Part shown: positions 17,920-26,339 of the stretch, piece by piece
Numbering within the stretch: position 1 is the first letter of the stretch
Layout: each line of letters opens with the position of its first letter
DNA from: Treponema sp.
GTDB taxonomy: Bacteria > Spirochaetota > Spirochaetia > Treponematales > Breznakiellaceae
Assembly (NCBI GenBank): GCA_031267685.1
Contig: JAIRYV010000064.1
Coordinates: 62,001-126,000, forward strand
DNA length: 64,000 nucleotides
Direction: 5' to 3'
Translations under genes and position numbers: made by a program
Notes under the pieces: model-generated
Databases searched by the model: none
The model's input: the letters and a program-made list of their open reading frames with translations, nothing else
Told to the model about the DNA's origin: nothing

Positions 17920-17948
17920 AAGTACCCTTGTCTAAGTCAAGGGTACTT
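17920..17948 (-). other. Perfect stem-loop between two binding-protein genes
   Basis: AAGTACCCTTG, a 7-base loop and CAAGGGTACTT form an 11-bp perfect stem about 50 bases ahead of the second binding-protein gene. With no T-run it is more likely an RNA-processing or stability hairpin, or an operator, than a terminator. Confidence 0.55.
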
Positions 17949-18044
17949 ACTATACTATCTGGTAAGAGTCAGTCGTTTCACGCCCTCACCTGATACAAGA
18001 GTGAAATACTTACCTTCCATATCCAATATATACGGTAAAGATTC

Positions 18045-18107
18045 CGCACATGTGCGGAATGTCTCTGTACATGTGCGGAATGTCTCCGCACATGTACAGA
18101 ATTAACA
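18045..18107. repeat. Three-unit palindromic repeat, 21 bp period
   Basis: Three consecutive 21-bp units carry the core CCGCACATGTGCGG (a perfect 14-bp palindrome) or its TGTACATGTGCGG and CGCACATGTACAG variants, joined by AATGTCTC. It lies between the two binding-protein genes. Confidence 0.85.
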
Positions 18108-18146
18108 CCGTATACATAAGGCTCATCGGACATGGGTATACATACT

Positions 18147-19853
18147 CTATCTTCCGAGCGCCGCGTTTCGCATATCAACCACTTTCTGATACTTACTCGT
18201 ATCAAAGGCAACTAGATCGTTCCAGCCAAGACCTATCATCTGCCGTTTCATATCTGCCCATGTAGCGTTAAACTCTGCGTCGTTCCGGGCGAAGATCATC
18301 CTCCAGGAATAGTCTCTAAGAATGGTTCCACACTGCCCCCGTATAAGGGCGATGTCTGTTGGATCGCTGGGAAGTACAGCATTGACGCTCGGTACGACTT
18401 TCAGTATGCCCTTGTTTTGCATATAGTCAATAACGTTTGAAGCACTATAGTGAGCAGCCCATTCATTGGTCATCTTAGTCTTGTTTTTCTCTATAGTAGA
18501 TGACCAGTAATCCCAAACATACGATTCCCCAGTATCAGGATTGATACTAACAGCATGAATGAGCCACTGATTCATGGCGTTCATACCATCCTGGTATCCG
18601 CCGCCGCCGTATAGAGTAGGAACTTCTTTGTTATCCATGAGCGCATTTTCATTGATACGGGTATACTTGCCGTTAGTACCAACCGTGTAGTTAAAATCTT
18701 TGAGACCAGAATGAACAATAGTTAAACCTTCGGGGGATGCAAGCCAATCCATGTACTCAAGGAGGCGCTTTGTATTCGCCTCACTGACCTTTGAACCGAT
18801 TCCCCATACCCTGCCATCGCCAAAATACATGTCTGACGGCTGATAGATAGCCATATCAGCAATAGGAATGCTTATATACGCATCTCCCTGATTAGCTCGA
18901 TCAGTGGTATTCCAAAAACCGCGCATCCAGATGTTCCATAAAAGATAGACACGCTTCGCAGTATGTTTTGTATTCACCGAGTCCCATGTTTGTGCAAAGG
19001 AATCAGGGTCAACAAGGCCGCGCTGATTTGCTTTATAAAAAAAGTTTGCTATCTTATGGTATGCTCCTGCATCATCAACAGCATCCTTTATAACTCCGTT
19101 GTAATCAATACTAATGGAACCATTAATCTCTTGACCATACCACTTGGTTAGCTGCAGAATATTCTCAATGCCTGAATTACTATCCCATGAGTTCCACAAA
19201 GATAGGGGATACGCTTTATCCCCAGCAGGATTGGTCGGATATTTTTTGATCATAAGGTCTAAAACATCCAGAAGATCATCAAGTGTTTTCATTTCTGGAC
19301 GACCAATGCCGGTATAGTAATCCCAGGGAATCAGCGGGCTTGTGTATGCAAGCTCCTCAGAATATCCAGTAGGCGATGTGGTCGCTATTTGGAGGGGGAA
19401 TCCGTATATTTTACCGTTAGCCCCCTCGACAGCATTATTCCATGTTTTTACCGCAGGGTGATCATTAACCAGTCTCATAAGGTGAGGATAGCCCTTCACC
19501 AACTCGGTAATATCTTTGATAAGCCCTGCATTGATACAGTCGATAAAATCAGCGTTATCAAGTAAAATAACGTCGCCAAGATTACCGCTGCTTGTCCGCG
19601 TCTGGTAAAGCTGGCGTCCATCACCGGCAGTTTGCGGCGCAATAATATTCTGGACAAGGTTAAATTTGTCCTTCATAATTTTGCCGAACCATCCGGTCTG
19701 TAATCCCATATAATTTGCGGCCTGATTATAGAACTCAAACGTATACGTAGCGTTCCCGGTTGCTGCTGTAGCGGTACTTTGCGTACCTCCGCCTGCAAAT
19801 GCAAGAGCTGCCATCATCACCATGATAATGGAAACAAAAGCCATTTTTTTCAT
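18147..19853 (-). CDS. Extracellular solute-binding protein of a sugar ABC importer (LplA-like)
   Basis: The signal peptide MKKMAFVSIIMVMMAALAFA is followed by GGGTQS with no lipobox. 568 residues of the large LplA-like type, with NQAANYMGLQTGWFGKIMKDKF near the N-terminus. ATG 19853 is chosen because GGAGGT lies just upstream; an in-frame ATG four codons earlier overlaps that site. It sits directly after the two permease genes and before a second binding protein, so the two may share the same permeases with different ligands. Confidence 0.88.
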   Translation of the reverse strand: MKKMAFVSIIMVMMAALAFAGGGTQSTATAATGNATYTFEFYNQAANYMGLQTGWFGKIMKDKFNLVQNIIAPQTAGDGRQLYQTRTSSGNLGDVILLDNADFIDCINAGLIKDITELVKGYPHLMRLVNDHPAVKTWNNAVEGANGKIYGFPLQIATTSPTGYSEELAYTSPLIPWDYYTGIGRPEMKTLDDLLDVLDLMIKKYPTNPAGDKAYPLSLWNSWDSNSGIENILQLTKWYGQEINGSISIDYNGVIKDAVDDAGAYHKIANFFYKANQRGLVDPDSFAQTWDSVNTKHTAKRVYLLWNIWMRGFWNTTDRANQGDAYISIPIADMAIYQPSDMYFGDGRVWGIGSKVSEANTKRLLEYMDWLASPEGLTIVHSGLKDFNYTVGTNGKYTRINENALMDNKEVPTLYGGGGYQDGMNAMNQWLIHAVSINPDTGESYVWDYWSSTIEKNKTKMTNEWAAHYSASNVIDYMQNKGILKVVPSVNAVLPSDPTDIALIRGQCGTILRDYSWRMIFARNDAEFNATWADMKRQMIGLGWNDLVAFDTSKYQKVVDMRNAALGR

Positions 19854-19939
19854 ACATACCTCCATAAAAATACAACATAAAACATATCTATATGCACTGG
19901 AATCCGACAGATTTCAGTCTTATAGCAGGAAAAAATACC

Positions 19940-20851
19940 TCAACCTTTAACCGCGCCAATCATAATGCCCTTGACAAAAAATCTCTGGAAAAATGGATAT
20001 ACCAGCAAAATAGGCAGCACAACGATAATGGTTACGGTCATACGTATTGAGGTTGCGGTTTGCGTCTGCGCCAGGGTTTGTGCAACAGAACTGCTCGACG
20101 AATTAACCAGTGCGGAAAGGGAACTCGCCTGATTTATGTATTGATACAGAATAAATTGCAGTGTATAGAGCTTACTGTTTGTCATTAAGATGAGCGTGTC
20201 CTGAAAAGCGTTCCACTGGTTTACGCCGGTAAATATCGCCACTGTTGCTAGTATGGGTTTGATAACCGGCATGATGATGCTGATGAATATCCTGATAGTT
20301 CCCGCGCCGTCTATCTCTGCAGCCTCCCGCATTTCTTTTGGAATAGATTCGATAAACGTTTTACACAGAATGATAAAAAAGGGAGAAATTAAACTGGGAA
20401 GTATATAACCAAAAAAATTATTAGTCAGATGGAGATTATTCATGGTTATATACCAAGGGATAATCCCAGCGTTAAAATACATGGTTATAATAACGAAACG
20501 ATACCAGAACTTTCTTTTCCATACGGTGTCGCGGGTAAACATATAACCCATGAATGCTGAAGTCAGCACGGTAAGCAATACGCCTAATAGGGTTCTGGCA
20601 GCGGATATTTTAGCGGCGTCGAGTAATCCGGGTATCTTCATAGCGTCAATATAATTCTGAACGTGTACCTCATGGGGTATGAATATAACCGCGCCCTTTT
20701 CGCTCAGGTTATTTGCGCTCATTGTGTTGATTAAAATATAATAAAATGGGTACACACATAAAAATGCGAAAACAGTGAACACGAGGTAGGTGATTATGAG
20801 TGATATAGTATCTGTTAGACGTGCATTTTTGAGTTTATTAAATACCTTCAC
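19940..20851 (-). CDS. Sugar ABC importer permease, LplC/YtcP type
   Basis: Six membrane segments and the ATPase-coupling EAA loop (EAAEIDGAGTIRIFISIIMPVIKP, about residues 193-216). The C-terminus FVKGIMIGAVKG is the hallmark of LplC-type permeases. At 303 residues it is full length. It starts 9 bases after the lplB-like gene. No ATPase gene lies nearby; in relatives a shared MsmX-type ATPase serves such importers. Confidence 0.92.
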   Translation of the reverse strand: MKVFNKLKNARLTDTISLIITYLVFTVFAFLCVYPFYYILINTMSANNLSEKGAVIFIPHEVHVQNYIDAMKIPGLLDAAKISAARTLLGVLLTVLTSAFMGYMFTRDTVWKRKFWYRFVIITMYFNAGIIPWYITMNNLHLTNNFFGYILPSLISPFFIILCKTFIESIPKEMREAAEIDGAGTIRIFISIIMPVIKPILATVAIFTGVNQWNAFQDTLILMTNSKLYTLQFILYQYINQASSLSALVNSSSSSVAQTLAQTQTATSIRMTVTIIVVLPILLVYPFFQRFFVKGIMIGAVKG

Positions 20852-20860
20852 TTATTTCTC

Positions 20861-21781
20861 CTAAATAAATCCTTCTCCACGAATCAACTTTGATGATCCA
20901 TTAGCGATACAGAGCAGGATCACGCTGATGAAACTTTTCAGCATACTGAGCGCGGTAGAAACGCTATATGCCCTGCTGCCCATTGCCAGGTTATATACAT
21001 AGAGGTCAAGCACTTGAATAAAGTCTTTATTAAAGGCGTTTTGGAACACATAGTATTGTTCCATTCCATTTGACAGGAAGTTTGCGATATTCAGCATAAG
21101 CAGCACAAAATAGGTAGGCAGCAGGCTTGGTATGGTGATAACGCGTATCATTTGCATACGAGTGGCGCCGTCAACCTTAGCGGCCTCGTACATTTCCTCG
21201 TCAATACCGGCAATGGCAGCGATATACATGATTGCTGCCCAGCCTAGGTTCTTCCACGTGAGCCACAACCATTGGGTCAGCCAGACATGTTTTGAGTCTT
21301 GCAGGAACATGATAGGTTCAGTGGTGATGCCGAGGCTTTGCAATATGCTATTGACCGCGCCGGTACTGTTAAACAAATTGAACGCGATTGAATACACGAG
21401 AACCCAGCTTATAAAATTAGGCAAGGTAGTAACGGTTTGCACGAATTTACGGTAAGGCATCCATTTAATTTCGTTGAGGAACACGGCGAAAAGCATTGGC
21501 AGCCATGACGTGCTGAGCGTAATGCCACTCATAACAAACGTGTTGCGCAGAACCGCCAGTACGGTTTGCATCCTGACTGGATTTGACGTCATATAGGTGA
21601 ACCATTTGAGTCCGACGAAGTCTTTCATGGTGAGAGGCATTGGCGGGCGGTAATCGAAGAACGCATAGAACCAGCCGTAAAGCGGGTAGTATGCGAACAC
21701 GGCTACCATTATGATACATGGCAGAATATAAAGGAACTCACGGTATGCCTGCAGTTGTTTTCTGCTGATTCTTGATTCCAA
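20861..21781 (-). CDS. Sugar ABC importer permease, LplB type
   Basis: Six membrane segments, with an N-terminal YILPCIIMVAVFAYYPLYGW typical of LplB. The EAA loop is EAAKVDGATRMQMIRVITIPSLLP (about residues 203-226). 306 residues. It is the first gene of the leftward operon lplB-lplC-SBP-SBP. A decayed araC-type regulator lies divergently upstream, which suggests how the operon was once controlled. Confidence 0.92.
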   Translation of the reverse strand: MESRISRKQLQAYREFLYILPCIIMVAVFAYYPLYGWFYAFFDYRPPMPLTMKDFVGLKWFTYMTSNPVRMQTVLAVLRNTFVMSGITLSTSWLPMLFAVFLNEIKWMPYRKFVQTVTTLPNFISWVLVYSIAFNLFNSTGAVNSILQSLGITTEPIMFLQDSKHVWLTQWLWLTWKNLGWAAIMYIAAIAGIDEEMYEAAKVDGATRMQMIRVITIPSLLPTYFVLLMLNIANFLSNGMEQYYVFQNAFNKDFIQVLDLYVYNLAMGSRAYSVSTALSMLKSFISVILLCIANGSSKLIRGEGFI

Positions 21782-21807
21782 ACCTATCCCCCTTAGCGAA
21801 TGTATGA

Positions 21808-22121
21808 AGAGGTTCTATGAACCCTGGTCTAGCAAACCTGTGAAAGGCTCTTCTCAGCTTTTCGTTTAATATGCTAAACAGGGACCTATCGGACTGTCTA
21901 ATCAAGTTTTGCTCTATTTTGCTTAATCCTTGTTAAGTTTTCAGGGCAGCCGTTCAAGGGCGTGAAGATGTATGAGAATGTCCAGAATGAAGACTATACC
22001 TTTGCTCGAATTTTTAAGGGGTTTATCAATGTGTCGTTTAATCATTACCTATAACAAAAGCAGGTAGAAAAGACGAAAAGGATGTTACTTAATCCCACAC
22101 GTTCAATTATCAAAGATTATT
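21808..22121 (+). pseudogene. Decayed duplicate of the araC-type regulator and its promoter region
   Basis: Bases 21808-21970 match the upstream region of the intact araC gene (23254-23400), sharing for example CTCTATTTTGCTTA. Then YENVQNEDYT matches its residues near 25 (YENVENEDYS). After an in-frame internal deletion of about 580 bases, FARIFKGFINVSFNHYL, a TAA stop, QKQVEKTKRMLLNPTRSII matches the helix-turn-helix region of the intact protein (FARIFKEFTNLPFNRYLQQK). The deletion and the stop make it non-functional. Confidence 0.9.
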
Positions 22122-22165
22122 CGTCCTTTCTACTATTATGTATCTGTGTTTAACCGTGGTTTTGG

Positions 22166-22717
22166 TTAACGTGATTCATGCGGAACAACTACCTCGATTT
22201 CACCAAAAACGTATGGGGCCAATTCGTAGGGGTTCCAATGAAAACCGACGCCTTCCCCGCTCAAGAAAAAGTTTTTCGTCAGCACGAGATCGTCGCTGAA
22301 AAAACCCGCAGCGGTTAACCCTTGTCCTTCAGCCAGTTCAAATCTTTTCCTCAATGACTCCATGACAGCCTTATACAAAGCCTCTTGTTGGTCTGTGCTA
22401 AAAAGGTCCTGAAGCGTTACAAACCGTGCGCCATTTCGGTCAAACACCTGATACTCCGTGCCATACAAGCCGTGAGCGCCACCGCTATAATACTCCATCT
22501 GCTGCTTAATGATCACATAATGATCATAGTCAGTCGCTGTAATGGTCTCGTTGTAATAACGGGAAAGCAGATCGGCCTGCGTATCGGGAAACTGGACAAG
22601 CAGATCGGCTACATCCGCCAATAAGTCAGGCTGGTCAGACGCTGGATCAGGAACGGAACGGCACGATACAAGCAATATCCCGCCTACGATGCATAATAAT
22701 GCGATAAATTTACTCAA
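22166..22717 (-). CDS. DUF3298-domain lipoprotein
   Basis: The lipobox LVSC (Cys19) follows a short hydrophobic signal, so it is a lipid-anchored envelope protein. The middle carries the DUF3298/RsiV-type signature YSGGAHG and then FDRNGARFVTLQDLF; the C-terminus reads FFLSGEGVGFHWNPYELAPYVFG, as in RsiV-like domains. RsiV in Bacillus binds lysozyme, but that role cannot be inferred here. The start is TTG 22717, with GGAGG upstream. At 183 residues it lacks the N-terminal DUF4163 part of longer relatives. Confidence 0.82.
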   Translation of the reverse strand: MSKFIALLCIVGGILLVSCRSVPDPASDQPDLLADVADLLVQFPDTQADLLSRYYNETITATDYDHYVIIKQQMEYYSGGAHGLYGTEYQVFDRNGARFVTLQDLFSTDQQEALYKAVMESLRKRFELAEGQGLTAAGFFSDDLVLTKNFFLSGEGVGFHWNPYELAPYVFGEIEVVVPHESR

Positions 22718-23253
22718 AACAATCCTCCAAATAATCAGGCCGCTTCCCGATTAGGTTACTGTTTTGGAGCGGCCTTATCTAATAAGAATATAATAAGGCG
22801 GGGGTAATAATTCAATAGGCGGGGTCTGAAAAGGGGATAAAGGCAGAGCAATTTTTTATAACCATGAACCATGCGAAGGATCGTGATGTTTGTGGCTAAG
22901 TATGATGTAGCATAACCTGTGGTTTCCTCATGGCTGCAGGATAACCGGCGGAGGTGCCGGGCGTTTTCTTGGAGAGGCGCTTTCCACACGCGGTCATGGC
23001 GCGGCGTGCTGTCGAGCCGCCGGAATTCCGCTGTGGGGATATTCCGTCATATAGCCCGTGATGGCCTGGCCATTGAACCGCTTCCTGTCAAAAGCACCAC
23101 TTGTCTTCGCGTCAGCAGGCCCACTTGCGATGTGGCTGCCACTGGCGAAAATAGCAACGGCAATGCTCCACAGCGCCGGACAAAGAACTAGCTCTGTTTG
23201 TGATTTTGGCGCAAACATAACTAAACATTGGGTAGTTGACGTGCTTCCCGCTC
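22718..23253. other. Intergenic stretch without a supported gene
   Basis: The first part holds GGCCGCT and AGCGGCC arms 22737-22776, a possible hairpin. From about 22915 to 23210 the base composition is clearly more G+C-rich than either side, with short overlapping open frames on both strands but no ribosome site, signal or family motif. It may be a gene or insertion remnant. From 23254 the sequence becomes the araC upstream region that is duplicated at 21808. Confidence 0.4.
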
Positions 23254-23471
23254 GGAACTATGAATCCCTGTTCTAGCGAATCTGCGAAAAGTTCCTAGAG
23301 GTCTTTCGTTTCATATCATAAACAGGGGTTTATCGGCCTGCCTAATCAATTTTTGCTCTATTTTGCTTAGTCATTGCTAAGTTTCAAAAACAGTCTTTCA
23401 AAAACGTGAAAAAGAGAATATGATTTGTATATTACCTTAAAGAGATACTCTATAGAAAGGAGCGGTTCGTT

Positions 23472-24380
23472 ATGTTTTACTATCCTCCGGACGGCGACTA
23501 TAACAGAGTCCCGTATAAAAGTAACATACAGGTGTTGGTGTATGAAAATGTCGAGAACGAAGACTACTCCATGCACTGGCATACAGCCACCGAGATAGTC
23601 ATGCCACTGGAAGGCGCTTATGATGCGATTCTACTGAAAAAGAAGTTGAGCCTCAGAGAGAATGACATTCTCATTATCCCTTCTCACGAGCTGCACAGTT
23701 TAAGCGTTCCGCGATCTGCTGAAAACGGGCGGCGCTTCATACTGATGTTTGAGCCAACCCTGCTTTATTCACTGTCAGGCTTATCCGGGGCTATTTCTGT
23801 TCTGTACAACCTAAACCTGATAACACCAGAGGAAATGCCCGCGCTCTACAAGACTGCCCGCTCATTGCTTCTTGACATACGCGACGAATACTGGCAAGGC
23901 GATGCCCTAAAAAACGCCGCCATCTACGCCAAAATAATTGAACTATACATAGCCTTGGCGCGATACTACAGCAGTGGGAAAAACCTGACCGAAGCCCTTT
24001 CTGAAACCACTTGTGGAGGAGCCAGTAAACTAAATAAACGACAGGAGTATGTGGCAAGACTAAACGCAGTATTTGAATATATCGAAAATCACCTGTCAGA
24101 GGACTTATCTCTGGAGACGGTCGCGGACCTTGCTAATTTTTCAAAGTTTCATTTTGCCCGAATCTTTAAGGAATTTACTAACTTGCCATTTAATCGCTAT
24201 CTACAGCAAAAGCGAGTAGAAAAGGCGGAAGCGCTTTTACTTAATCCTACTTATTCAATTGCTGATGTAGCTCTGGATGCTGGCTTTAAGAGCATATCAA
24301 CCTTTAACCGCGTATTCAGAGAACTTAAACACTATAACCCTTCTGAGTATAAAAAGATGTTCACCAGTCGGTCTAAGTAA
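23472..24380 (+). CDS. AraC-family transcriptional regulator with cupin sensor domain
   Basis: The N-terminal cupin (about residues 20-100: MHWHTATEIVMPLEGAYDAIL, IIPSHELHSL) probably senses a sugar. The C-terminal double helix-turn-helix (about 200-298: LSLETVADLANFSKFHFARIFKEF and YSIADVALDAGFKSISTFNRVFRE) is classic AraC/XylS. ATG 23472 has AAGGAG 9 bases upstream. By location, and because a copy sits next to the lplB operon, it probably controls sugar import genes nearby. Confidence 0.93.
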   Translation: MFYYPPDGDYNRVPYKSNIQVLVYENVENEDYSMHWHTATEIVMPLEGAYDAILLKKKLSLRENDILIIPSHELHSLSVPRSAENGRRFILMFEPTLLYSLSGLSGAISVLYNLNLITPEEMPALYKTARSLLLDIRDEYWQGDALKNAAIYAKIIELYIALARYYSSGKNLTEALSETTCGGASKLNKRQEYVARLNAVFEYIENHLSEDLSLETVADLANFSKFHFARIFKEFTNLPFNRYLQQKRVEKAEALLLNPTYSIADVALDAGFKSISTFNRVFRELKHYNPSEYKKMFTSRSK

Positions 24381-24475
24381 TCCTTAGCAAAGATCACGCT
24401 TCCAGTATAATTATGCCTGTTCAAAACGAACAAGGTTTTAAAACAAGCTCAATTACCCACGTGCTTCTAGCGATT

Positions 24476-24835
24476 CTATTTGATCGAATTTATGTTTACT
24501 TGGATAGCCACAGTTACGCTAATGTCAACATTCTGCTGAACCGGTTTGCCCGCCAGAAGATCAACGCCTGCCTGAAGACCCTGATACCCCATTTCATAGG
24601 GATTCTGTACCATAGTCGCCAGGAGAATGCCGCGCTCAATCAGCGACTTGGTATCCGCTGACCAGTCAAACCCAACAAACTTAATCTGAATGGCGTTTCC
24701 CAGCCTGCTCAATGGCGTTTTCCGCGCCCACTGTGCGCCCTCATTACAGCCATAGATACCAGTCAAGTCAGGGTTGGCGGTCATGCTTGCTGCAGGTGGA
24801 GCCTGCCCGGAGAACTGGATTGTAGTTGGCGCTTA
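24476..24835 (-). pseudogene. C-terminal fragment of a RbsB-like sugar-binding protein
   Basis: The leftward frame reads MTANPDLTGIYGCNEGAQ, then VGFDWSADTKSLIERG, TMVQNPYEMGYQGLQAGVDLLAGKPV and QNVDISVTVAIQVN. This is the last third of a periplasmic binding protein 4-type domain. There is no N-terminal two thirds or signal peptide; an in-frame stop interrupts upstream and the GAQWARKTPLSRLGN stretch looks frame-shifted. It is a relic, convergent with araC. Confidence 0.85.
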
Positions 24836-24931
24836 GACCTTTATGACTCATGTTGTATATTTATACGATAAAGCAAAGAAAATGTCAAATGGGAAAAGGC
24901 AAATAATGCTATTTCTTGACACCCTTCAGGG

Positions 24932-26275
24932 TTATACATAGCTATTAAAGGAAAGGTATATCAATTCTGGATGGTACTCAAAGTGCATGGTGTCATACGT
25001 CGCCCATTTGCCACCCCAAATAAAACCCTCATCCTCAAAGATGCGTACCACAGAATCAGGAGGATTCAGCTTATCCTCTTCCGGCACTGTGCGGAAGTCA
25101 ATGCCCTTTTGCTGGGTCCAAAGCCAGTAAGTCTCCTTGCCCGGCTGTGACTTCATCAACAAATCAATCGCCACACCGTAAGAATGAAAGCTGCGGCTGC
25201 TGCTCCCCGCAATATTCCGCCAATTCCACGCGCCAATGCTGTCTAATGATTGTTTCCACACCGCGATCTCTTCGTTCTCCTTTTCAAGCTCATTGATGCG
25301 CTGCTCAACCCGCGCCAACGGCACAACAGTCCGCTCATGTACGGTTACCGCGCTTCCCAAAAACCTGATAGTCTGTTGATGCGCAAACGCCTCTGTACGA
25401 GTTTCACATTGAAGGAGCTTCTCATAAAAGTTTGAACGAACCGCACCAGAAGCAGCGCGACCATATCCACGACTTACCCTATCCGTAAAAATACTCCGAC
25501 GCCAGAAAAGCTCCTCAGCAGCTTCCCTCCACGTATTACCCTCCGCTGTATCATCAGCAAATTCCGTAACATAACGGGATAGAGACTGAGAACGAAAGCT
25601 CGCCGCCTGTTCAACCTCTGTTTCACTTAACAGTTTGCCCTGAGCATAGTAATACCGCTCCTCATCCATCTCCACGGTCCAATCGCCACCATACAATACA
25701 GGCTCACCAATACGGTCAGGATAGGCTGCTGCAAACGCCTTCATCACCGCTTCGGCCCGTTCACCCGCATCCCGCAACACATTAAGCTCCTCACTAAACA
25801 CCACAAGCAGGGCATCCACCTGTTCACCCACAGGCTTCATGGTAAAGAGCGAAACCCCCGTAAAGCCGCCAACCCCGCCAGCGTGTATCACACGCGGCCG
25901 GTATATCTGTTTTTCAAAAAGATCGCTGTAATCAGCATCATCATCTACGCCAGTCCAGAACGGAATGACAATACCGTCAAAAAAATCAGCGTTTGACAAA
26001 AAAGTCTGCATTGGCAGGGCTATGTCATTGTCAATGATTGAAGCACCAACAAAATAGTAGCGATACGTCCGCAAATCAGGCAACTCTTGCTTACCTTCAA
26101 TATCAAACAAGGCGGAACCGGTCTTCTCAGCAAGCAGTTTCGCCACCCGCCGCGTTTCAGCCGTTTCTGAATAATAAAATACCACGCTATCTGTTTCTTC
26201 CGGATACTCTTCAGCACAGGCTGCCAGCGCAAGAACGAGTATATATAGTATGGTACAATGCTTATAGTGTATCAT
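24932..26275 (-). CDS. Lipoprotein fusing a flavodoxin-like domain to an M15 (VanY-type) peptidase domain
   Basis: ATG 26275 opens a lipoprotein signal (lipobox LAAC, Cys20). An in-frame extension of 47 residues upstream is rejected because it runs into the neighbouring gene. Residues 31-160 look like a flavodoxin: VVFYYSETAETRRVAKLLAE is the FMN-phosphate loop region, then DLRTYRYYFVGASI and IVIPFWTGVDDD. Residues 350-440 are an M15C-like D-Ala-D-Ala carboxypeptidase: SRSFHSYGVAIDLL and WGGKWATYDTMHFEYHP give zinc ligands His364, Asp371 and His431. A coiled segment (about 318-340) precedes it. It would sit in the envelope facing peptidoglycan. I know of no such fusion; see findings. Confidence 0.85.
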   Translation of the reverse strand: MIHYKHCTILYILVLALAACAEEYPEETDSVVFYYSETAETRRVAKLLAEKTGSALFDIEGKQELPDLRTYRYYFVGASIIDNDIALPMQTFLSNADFFDGIVIPFWTGVDDDADYSDLFEKQIYRPRVIHAGGVGGFTGVSLFTMKPVGEQVDALLVVFSEELNVLRDAGERAEAVMKAFAAAYPDRIGEPVLYGGDWTVEMDEERYYYAQGKLLSETEVEQAASFRSQSLSRYVTEFADDTAEGNTWREAAEELFWRRSIFTDRVSRGYGRAASGAVRSNFYEKLLQCETRTEAFAHQQTIRFLGSAVTVHERTVVPLARVEQRINELEKENEEIAVWKQSLDSIGAWNWRNIAGSSSRSFHSYGVAIDLLMKSQPGKETYWLWTQQKGIDFRTVPEEDKLNPPDSVVRIFEDEGFIWGGKWATYDTMHFEYHPELIYLSFNSYV

Positions 26276-26339
26276 TGACGCTAGTGTATACCAATGACGC
26301 CGCTCTGTCAACGGGTTTTTACGCGCCCGAGGCGTCTGT

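Noticed and set aside
22994-23218. 74-residue leftward open frame in the G+C-rich block
   Set aside because: No ribosome site and competing frames on the other strand; reported only as an unexplained block.
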